In this document: piece after piece, positions 58,531-64,000 of the stretch
Position numbering within the stretch: position 1 is the stretch's first letter
Layout of the letters: every line of letters starts with the position of its first letter
Assembly (NCBI GenBank): GCA_023151185.1
Contig: JAKLJL010000001.1
Location: 372,001 to 436,000, forward strand
Length of the DNA: 64,000 nucleotides
Source of the DNA: Bacteroidota bacterium
GTDB lineage: Bacteria > Bacteroidota > JABWAT01
Direction: 5' to 3'
Translations under genes and position numbers: made by a program
The notes under the pieces: model-generated
The model's input: the letters and a program-made list of their open reading frames with translations, nothing else
What the model was told of the DNA's origin: nothing
Database searches by the model: none

Positions 58531-59253
58531 CTATTCATCTTCCGTATTGTCCCGGGCGGCAGTTGGCCGGGTGCCCGATCCAAAATCGACGAAAAGGCCC
58601 AGAACAAGAAAGTCCTTTCCGGTTTCGTCTTTGACTTTATAATCAAACTGGTGGATGTAGCCTGTCTGAATTCCGGTACCGGGTGTCACCTGCCAGTTGA
58701 TTGCCGCCAGAAACCGGTTCCGCTGAAAATACGGCTCTTTATCTGTGAAAAAAATTTCGGTGGATACAGTGAACCGGGCATCCGGAAGCGCCGGGAACAG
58801 ATCGTTCAAACCGACCGAAAGCCCGGGCCTGTATCTGAACCGGTAAGCTGTACCGGAGTCCGAAAACCTGAATTCAGCCCGGTAGCGGTTTTCAATGGTA
58901 ACCACTCCGGCGGACTGCTGCAGGGAAATCTGAGGCCACAGTCTGATTTCGTCACTGGCTGCTGAACCGGCGAAATTACCGCCTGGCGGGTACGTCGTGT
59001 ACTTTCCTGCCCCAAGTGCCGCCTTTATCCCCGGGGTCAGGCTGACTGTTCCGCCTGCTTTAATTTCATAATAATGGAAGTCCCGGTACGTGCCGAGGGA
59101 CCTTAACTGGGCTTCCCCGAAGAAACTCCACCCTTCCGAAACCTGCCATTTCCCATATAAAATGGTCCAGGATCCGGTGGTCTGGGTCACTCCGGAAAGG
59201 GGCAGGCAGCAGGTTAGCAGCAAAAAGAAAAAGACGGTAAAATATAACTTCAT
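58531..59253 (-). CDS. DUF2490 family outer-membrane protein
   Basis: A 240-residue protein with a signal peptide (MKLYFTVFFFLLLTCCLPLSGVTQ). DUF2490 marks are GSWTILYGKWQVSEGWSFFGEAQLRS, aromatic-rich alternating strands, ENRYRAEFRF..YRFRYRPGLSVGLND and the final FLVLGLFVDFGS. It is predicted to be a small beta-barrel in the outer membrane. The role is unknown. It lies between the SRPBCC pair and the ImuB-like gene, with only 47 nt to the latter's end. Confidence 0.85.
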   Translation of the reverse strand: MKLYFTVFFFLLLTCCLPLSGVTQTTGSWTILYGKWQVSEGWSFFGEAQLRSLGTYRDFHYYEIKAGGTVSLTPGIKAALGAGKYTTYPPGGNFAGSAASDEIRLWPQISLQQSAGVVTIENRYRAEFRFSDSGTAYRFRYRPGLSVGLNDLFPALPDARFTVSTEIFFTDKEPYFQRNRFLAAINWQVTPGTGIQTGYIHQFDYKVKDETGKDFLVLGLFVDFGSGTRPTAARDNTEDE

Positions 59254-59300
59254 AGGTTTTTGCTCTACAACGCATGCCAGAGCACCAAAGTTCAGTCTAT

Positions 59301-60458
59301 TCAGGCAACACCGGCGAACCGGACCAGTTGACGGCCGTATTTGCCCTCCAGCCGGTCGATTGCTTTAAAAATCTGATCCTCCCGGGTTTCTTCTGCCGGA
59401 TCCCAGAGCAGCATCTGCTCAGCCGTCCGGAACAGGCGGTCCGCTGTGAGAGTCATCAGACCAATCTGAATCCGCCGGATGAGCATACCGGTCAGGAGCC
59501 GTTCCATCTGCTGGAAGACGATCCGTTCTGCCTGACTGCCGCCGGGAAAGTTTAGTTGCCGGTGATCTGTTTTATGGTCGGCAAACTGAAGGGAGAGAGT
59601 AAATTTTCCGGCCAGCAGGTTCCGTTTCCGGAGTGTCTGGCATAACCGGTGGAGTCCGTCAAACAAATACCACCGCACCTGTTCACCGTCATTGGTGGGT
59701 TCCTGAAAGACTATTTTTTCGGTCAGGATCCGGGCATCTGATTCGGGGGTGACGAGCCGGTCATCGATGCCTGATGCATACCGGTGGACGGTCTGGCCGG
59801 TTACGCCAAAAATCTGTTTCAGATACAGCACATCGACTTTCTGAATATCGCCGATGATCAGCAGATTCAGATCCCGCAACCGGATCAGCATATCCTGCTG
59901 AATGCCGGGCAGAATATCCGTTGGATTCGGAGCCAGAAATGATCTTTCGCTGCCTTCGGGAACGGCAATCAGTTTTTCATTGGCCGACAGGGCCTGGTCG
60001 GCTGCTGTTTTGCTGACCAGTTTGTTAACTGCCAGCCCTGAAAAGGCCGGGGTTCCCAGATCGGACTCCAGTTCCTTTTCAATGCGGTACAGGACATTCT
60101 GTTCTTCACCCCACAACCGCCGGGTACCCGTCAGATCAATGTAGCTGGTGGCATACGAGGGCTGCTCGACCAGCGGTGAGTAGTAAGACAGCCGCTTCCG
60201 GATCTGCTGAAGGGCCTGACTGTACAGGTCACGGTCAGCCAGTGCCACCCGGACATCCGGCATCCGGCTCAGGACCTTCTGAAGCGGTAAACCCCGTACC
60301 AGACCAGCCCGCCGGGCCTCGTCGGATAACGCCAGAACCGGTGCCCGCTGCTGGTAAGAACCTACAATGATAATCGGGCGGCCACGCCACTCCGGATGGC
60401 GCTGTTCAATAAGCCGGGTGTACAGAGATTTGATTTTGAGATGACCGATCTGTTTCAT
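59301..60458 (-). CDS. ImuB-like, catalytically inactive Y-family DNA polymerase homologue
   Basis: A 385-residue Y-family protein with palm, fingers, thumb and little-finger regions but without the catalytic carboxylates. The IDMD-type Asp is K8 (HLKIKSLY), and the Asp-Glu of SIDEAFLD are A103 and T104 (SYATSYIDLTG). RGRPIIIVGSYQQRAPVLALSDEARRAGLVRGLPL and LPGIQQDMLIRLRDLNLLIIGDIQKV (HhH region) are otherwise normal. This fits ImuB, a scaffold that brings ImuC/DnaE2 to damaged DNA. The ATG at 60458 is preferred, since the longer frame from 60497 runs through the LexA box and promoter. Confidence 0.85.
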   Translation of the reverse strand: MKQIGHLKIKSLYTRLIEQRHPEWRGRPIIIVGSYQQRAPVLALSDEARRAGLVRGLPLQKVLSRMPDVRVALADRDLYSQALQQIRKRLSYYSPLVEQPSYATSYIDLTGTRRLWGEEQNVLYRIEKELESDLGTPAFSGLAVNKLVSKTAADQALSANEKLIAVPEGSERSFLAPNPTDILPGIQQDMLIRLRDLNLLIIGDIQKVDVLYLKQIFGVTGQTVHRYASGIDDRLVTPESDARILTEKIVFQEPTNDGEQVRWYLFDGLHRLCQTLRKRNLLAGKFTLSLQFADHKTDHRQLNFPGGSQAERIVFQQMERLLTGMLIRRIQIGLMTLTADRLFRTAEQMLLWDPAEETREDQIFKAIDRLEGKYGRQLVRFAGVA

Positions 60459-60465
60459 ACGGTAA

Positions 60466-60494
60466 AAATACTGTACGAAAAGACAGTAGTCAAG
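60466..60494 (-). promoter_or_regulatory. SOS (LexA) box and promoter of the ImuB-like gene
   Basis: On the minus strand TTGACT (60494-60489), a 17-nt spacer and TATTTT (60471-60466) form a promoter. Embedded in it is TACTGT-N8-ACAGTA (60488-60469), a perfect match to the proteobacterial LexA consensus. The predicted transcript start falls within about one base of the ATG at 60458, implying a leaderless mRNA. Confidence 0.75.
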
Positions 60495-60562
60495 CAAAAT
60501 CCGGCAGACAGAATCAGTCGGGAAAGCCGGATTTTACTGAAGAGGAACGTGATCTGCCAGGT

Positions 60563-61324
60563 TTACTTTTTGCTCCTGACAGCAGTGACGGTGCCCGAGT
60601 AGTTCAGGTCATACTCCCAGTAAGGCCGGCTGCCGCCGTCAGACAGCGGATAAAAACTAAACCTGAGTTCAGTATTCTGAATTGAAGATCGAATATCCGG
60701 CGGAGTCAACATTCCGATACTGGTTACATAATTGGGTGTGCAGTAAGAAACGCCCGGCTGTTTTTTGAATTCCCGGATAAGGGCATGCAGATTAGCCCTG
60801 GGGGTTCCGGTTCGGAGGGCAGCCAATTTATACCGGTAAGATTTCAGGCTGATCTGATACCCGGTAATCAGGGAATCAATGGCCGGATTCCCGGTCGGGA
60901 ACTCTCCATGGATGAGATGGAGAACCCAGGCTACCGTTGTATCACCGGCGAAAAGCAGTTCATCGGGAAGGTATTCCTGAAAGGTATGCACCTGTTCCAG
61001 TACAAAAACAGAATCCCGCTGCGGAAACCGGGATGCCTGGTAACAGTGAACCAGGCTGTGATAAAACAGGTTGTACAGTTTCTCAGGAATCCTGAAATTC
61101 CCCGGTTCGGTGCTGTCCGTTTCGAGTTCTCTCAGTGCAAGACAGGTCGCATCAGTGGCAAAGCTGATTCTGAGCGGTTCCGGTACACCGGAATCGTTGG
61201 CAGGTGCCATGCTTACTTCCCGCCAACCGGCAGGCTTTGTCTGAATAGGGTCAGTCTCCGGATCGGCTTCACATCCGGCAAAAATAAGAAAACCGGCAAT
61301 CAGTACAGTCAGCAGACGGTTCAT
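60563..61324 (-). CDS. Predicted lipoprotein, unknown
   Basis: A 253-residue protein with a lipoprotein signal (LLTVLIAGFLIFAGC, lipidated C18). The mature part is rich in Pro, Thr and Tyr, with a helical middle (LYNLFYHSLVHCYQASRFPQRDSVFVLEQVHTF) and a C-terminal beta part (YWEYDLNYSGTVTAVRSKK). Cys residues near 60, 94 and 202 could pair. I do not recognise a family. It is transcribed alone, toward the divergent-looking SOS promoter region. Confidence 0.7.
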   Translation of the reverse strand: MNRLLTVLIAGFLIFAGCEADPETDPIQTKPAGWREVSMAPANDSGVPEPLRISFATDATCLALRELETDSTEPGNFRIPEKLYNLFYHSLVHCYQASRFPQRDSVFVLEQVHTFQEYLPDELLFAGDTTVAWVLHLIHGEFPTGNPAIDSLITGYQISLKSYRYKLAALRTGTPRANLHALIREFKKQPGVSYCTPNYVTSIGMLTPPDIRSSIQNTELRFSFYPLSDGGSRPYWEYDLNYSGTVTAVRSKK

Positions 61325-61517
61325 TTGGCCTCCGGGAGAAATTTATTGAAGATCTGTAAGTCTGATTTTAGGGAAAAATGACAGTAAAAGCAACAGGAGG
61401 TTAGTTGAAATTAATAATCCCGGAAAGTGAAGGGTAACCCTGGCAGATGGGAATGGGGCTATGTGGCTGGTCCGGCGGGAAAGCAACAGGGACCTGATCG
61501 GGTTTTCTTGTGGAAGA

Positions 61518-61549
61518 GGGAATCCGGGGTCCGTTAACCCCGGATTCCC
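61518..61549 (-). terminator. Strong hairpin after the TPR-like lipoprotein gene
   Basis: GGGAATCCGGGGT / ACCCCGGATTCCC: a 13-bp perfect stem with a 6-nt loop, 6 nt downstream of the stop. There is no long T run, so termination is probable but not certain. The rest of the gap 61325-61555 shows nothing. Confidence 0.6.
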
Positions 61550-61555
61550 GTGCAG

Positions 61556-62329
61556 TCAGTTGTCTTTTCCGTCCAGCCCCAGGGTTTCAATTTTATCCTG
61601 AACCCGCTGCATGTACAGGGTGGTGTCCTTATAGGAAGAGTCTTCGATGGAATTGAAAAATTCGTAAGCTTTCAGAAAGTCCTTCTTTTCATAGGCATCC
61701 AGACCTTTTTTATAGGCTGTTTCTTTGTCTTCCGGTTTCGAGGCTGCCTTCTCAGCTTTTTTAACGGCTTTCAGGCCTTCTGCCGCTTCCGGGTTAGCCG
61801 GGTCGTACGACAGGACCCGGTTGTAACACCGCCTGGCAGTTGCAAAATCTTTACCTTTAAGGGCTGCCTGTCCGTCGGAAAGATTCTTCAGCAGCCGTTT
61901 CTGAATTTCGGCTTCATTCTGAGTCATGAATGCCTTTGCTTCGGCATGATCCGGAATCAGAGCAAGGAGAGCTTTAAAATGGGTGGCAGCGGTAAAGAGA
62001 TTTTTCTTTTCGGCAGCAGCCCGGGCCAGTTTTTCTTTTTGTCCGGCAAATTCCTTCAGGTAGAGTTCCAGTTCAGCGAGCTTGTCTTTGGCTGGCTGAT
62101 ACTGGAAGGTTTCAGCCAGAAAGGTTAGTTCCCGGCGGGCCTGACTGAGCAGTTCAGGATCCGGGATTTTTTTTCCGTCCTGAATCCATTTATCTGCCCG
62201 GGTCATGGAAACCTGCATTTTCTGGTCCTTGGTAAACCGCCCGGCCCAGAGTTCATCGGCTGTCGGGGCACATCCGGTCAGAAGCCAGATCAAAAGAAGT
62301 CCGGCAGATGCCGGGATAAGTTTAGTCAT
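61556..62329 (-). CDS. Helical TPR-like lipoprotein
   Basis: A 257-residue lipoprotein (ASAGLLLIWLLTGC signal). The mature chain is nearly all helix with TPR-like pairs: RRELTFLAETFQYQPAKDKLAELELYLKEF, LFTAATHFKALLALIPDHAEAKAF, KDFATARRCYNRVLSYDPANPEAAEGL, KKDFLKAYEFFNSIEDSSYKDTTLYM. It is likely a protein-interaction scaffold in the envelope. It overlaps the end of the adenylate cyclase gene by 8 nt, so it is translationally coupled to the cyclase and may modulate it. Confidence 0.8.
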   Translation of the reverse strand: MTKLIPASAGLLLIWLLTGCAPTADELWAGRFTKDQKMQVSMTRADKWIQDGKKIPDPELLSQARRELTFLAETFQYQPAKDKLAELELYLKEFAGQKEKLARAAAEKKNLFTAATHFKALLALIPDHAEAKAFMTQNEAEIQKRLLKNLSDGQAALKGKDFATARRCYNRVLSYDPANPEAAEGLKAVKKAEKAASKPEDKETAYKKGLDAYEKKDFLKAYEFFNSIEDSSYKDTTLYMQRVQDKIETLGLDGKDN

Positions 62330-63725
62330 AAATCACCCTGAAAATCTGCAACTGAACCTGTTTGTTTTTCATGGGAACGGTAAACGGATCACTGAGTTTG
62401 AATTCCCCCTGGGGGAGTGAAGAAGAGACGGCTTCGGTGATCAGGACTTCTTCGCCTGCCGCAGCAGAACATAATCTGGCCGAAGTATTGACCACATCAC
62501 CAATCGAGGTATAATCCATCCGGTCATGACTCCCGATATTTCCTGAGACAACTTCACCGGAGTGCAGACCGATTCCCAGTCTGAGCCGGTTAAACTCCGC
62601 ATCTGTTCTGGCGAGTGTTTTAAAATGCTCCTGGATTTCGACGGCTGCCCTAACCGCCCTAACTTCCTTGCCGTCTCCCTGGAAAACCGCCATGATCTCG
62701 TCGCCGACGAATTTGTCAACATCCCCGCCGTTTTTCCGGATAAAACCGACCTGCATGTCGAGAAGCTGGTTCAGAAACTCAACTACCCGGGCCGGACTGT
62801 TTCCCTCAGAAAAGGCAGTAAAGCCCCGGATATCCGAAAAGAAAAAGCAAAGTTCATTCCGTGATCCGCCAAGCTGATGTTCTTCGGGATTTCCGGTTTT
62901 GATTGCTTCAATGGTCGAATCCGATACATATTTCCCCATCAGAATCCGTTCTTTTACAGACTGGGTCATCTGATTAAAGGCCTCGGTCAGGTCGCCGAGT
63001 TCATCATTTCCCGAGACAGGGACAACCGGAAAGCGGCCTTCGGTAACTTCCTTTGCAGCAAGGTGCAGCCGTTTGATCCGGCGGATAATGATGGCAGTAA
63101 CCGTAACGATAATGAGAAGGGCAAGAAAAAAGCCGGTCAGACCGGTCAGAAAGACCTTTTCCTGTTTGGCCGAAATCAGTTCTCTGATCGGGGCAAGAGA
63201 ATAGGTCAGACGGGTATATCCAAGAAAAATCTTCTTTCCGGCAGCTTCGTAAGTGATCTTTTTAACCAGGGTAACCCGTTCAGATTCAATCCGGCGTAAG
63301 CCTGACTGGGCTTCAAGCTGAACGAAAGCCGGTTCTGCCAGCACCGAGTCCGCCGGGTGGATCCGGCCGGGAATTGCATGGACGAAAAGAATCCGGTTCC
63401 GGTCAACAACAGACACCGACTCAAGCCCGGTAATTTTCTGAGAGACCAGGTCTGCAACAACCGACCTCAGCGCAACTTTATCAGTTTCACCGACCGAAAG
63501 AGCTTCGGTTGCAGAGGTTGATAGGGTTTGGAAAAGGGCATTGAACTGCTGATGTGACAGTTCTTCAAGATCTTCCTTTTCAGATTCGAACATGCTGGTT
63601 ACAATAAACAGAAGGACTGAGAGAAAGACCAGTCCGAATACCAGGGTATATTTAATCTGGAGAGTTAACCGGAACCGGAATTCCGGGGTTGGACGGGTTA
63701 CTTCTGCCGGCTGCTCTGTTGACAT
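62322..63725 (-). CDS. Membrane class III adenylate/guanylate cyclase with sensor and HAMP domains
   Basis: A 467-residue protein. It has a first membrane segment (YTLVFGLVFLSVLLFIV), a periplasmic sensor region (about 45-190), a second membrane segment (VFLTGLTGFFLALLIIVTVTAII), a HAMP domain (about 215-265) and a C-terminal cyclase domain. All catalytic residues are present: metal Asps D298 (FFSDIRGFT) and D342 (KFVGDEIMAVF), K338, and N413 and R417 (IGDVVNTSARL). It likely makes cAMP. This contrasts with the eroded cyclase domain at 24.3 kb. The start is ATG 63725 behind AAAGGA. Confidence 0.92.
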   Translation of the reverse strand: MSTEQPAEVTRPTPEFRFRLTLQIKYTLVFGLVFLSVLLFIVTSMFESEKEDLEELSHQQFNALFQTLSTSATEALSVGETDKVALRSVVADLVSQKITGLESVSVVDRNRILFVHAIPGRIHPADSVLAEPAFVQLEAQSGLRRIESERVTLVKKITYEAAGKKIFLGYTRLTYSLAPIRELISAKQEKVFLTGLTGFFLALLIIVTVTAIIIRRIKRLHLAAKEVTEGRFPVVPVSGNDELGDLTEAFNQMTQSVKERILMGKYVSDSTIEAIKTGNPEEHQLGGSRNELCFFFSDIRGFTAFSEGNSPARVVEFLNQLLDMQVGFIRKNGGDVDKFVGDEIMAVFQGDGKEVRAVRAAVEIQEHFKTLARTDAEFNRLRLGIGLHSGEVVSGNIGSHDRMDYTSIGDVVNTSARLCSAAAGEEVLITEAVSSSLPQGEFKLSDPFTVPMKNKQVQLQIFRVIYD

Positions 63726-63733
63726 AAAATCCT

Positions 63734-63997
63734 TTAGTTTGGATCCGGTAAAAATAGAAGAAAAGAACACCCGGAACAAGACAGATGAATGCGCCAGTCA
63801 GGATTACTCAAATCCGGAACCACCTTTCGGGAGGCGAAGGAATCAACAAAAAGAATTTCCCCGGTTCTTTTTAGTGAAAACTCCGGTTTCTTACCTCCGG
63901 ATGTGTTAATTTTGAATTTCCAAGCCGGAACATTTTCCCGAACCGGGCTGTTTCCCGGCAAAGAAACGGACTGTAAATGCCAAACCCACTCTTTCAT
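63734..63997 (-). CDS. Possible small protein (87 aa), doubtful
   Basis: An open frame near the window end, spaced 8 nt from the cyclase start. The product (MKEWVWHLQSVSLPGNSP..., ending SFLLFLPDPN) shows no domain, signal or conserved motif and may simply be the leader region of the cyclase gene. No other gene is evident in 63726-64000. Confidence 0.25.
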   Translation of the reverse strand: MKEWVWHLQSVSLPGNSPVRENVPAWKFKINTSGGKKPEFSLKRTGEILFVDSFASRKVVPDLSNPDWRIHLSCSGCSFLLFLPDPN

Positions 63998-64000
63998 GAA

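Noticed and set aside
1-64000. rRNA, tRNA, riboswitch or CRISPR features
   Set aside because: None could be recognised by eye. A covariance search would be needed to exclude short structured RNAs.

Overview
The window looks like a chromosomal segment of an uncultured or poorly sampled bacterium of the FCB superphylum. The main clues are secreted enzymes ending in a type IX secretion (T9SS) sorting domain with a YPNPFNP motif (GH26 at 9.4-11.3 kb, GH81 at 25.8-29.1 kb), DUF4395, DUF3124 and DUF2490 proteins, and a RAYT transposase. Many genes have good Shine-Dalgarno sites (AGGAG), which argues against classical Bacteroidia and fits lineages such as Ignavibacteria or their relatives. This placement is inference. 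Native DNA is moderately GC-rich and very rich in CCGG. No rRNA, tRNA or CRISPR array was recognised.

Layout. 0-6 kb: 3' end of glmS, small conserved genes, an AlkZ-like winged-helix protein, an S9 peptidase and a radical SAM/SPASM enzyme. 6.1-11.3 kb: a beta-mannan operon (GH5-like enzyme, aldo/keto reductase, secreted CBM6-like protein, T9SS-sorted GH26) behind a candidate sigma-54 promoter. 11.6-13.5 kb: DinB, thioesterase, SRPBCC and DoxX genes. 13.6-17.8 kb: an AT-rich, integrase-less array of gene cassettes separated by attC-like hairpins, carrying a class C beta-lactamase-fold hydrolase with an NTF2-like protein, a transglutaminase and a Sul-type (sulfonamide-resistance-like) dihydropteroate synthase. 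17.8-18.75 kb: seven 42-bp tandem repeats with a phased palindrome, then a decayed copy of the neighbouring VOC gene.

20.3-25.4 kb: the most unusual native locus. It is a four-gene operon of CheY-like receiver, CheX-type phosphatase, a 1060-residue ammonium transporter fused to HAMP, PAS, HPt and a CheA-type ATPase, and a receiver protein with a degenerate class III cyclase domain. It reads as an ammonium-sensing phosphorelay with its own phosphatase.

25.5-36 kb: GH81 laminarinase, secreted superoxide dismutase, a methyltransferase, a GIY-YIG protein inside clusters of hairpins with conserved loops and variable stems, a DnaE2/ImuC-like polymerase behind a candidate SOS promoter, and a RAYT transposase carrying a REP-like palindrome. 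36-50 kb: membrane proteins, methyltransferase, two Crp/Fnr regulators, a yeast-type cytosine deaminase next to an NMT1/THI5-PAS-histidine kinase, and a YceI, pirin, RibD-like and NDH-2 group. 50-59 kb: GH66 lipoprotein, pentapeptide repeat protein, saccharopine dehydrogenase-like enzyme, a Cthe_2159-like beta-helix lipoprotein, a secreted ADP-ribosylglycohydrolase and SRPBCC genes. 59-64 kb: an ImuB-like Y-family protein without its catalytic carboxylates, behind a consensus LexA box, then lipoproteins and an intact membrane adenylate cyclase. The two SOS-controlled polymerase genes, 28 kb apart, probably form one split mutasome.
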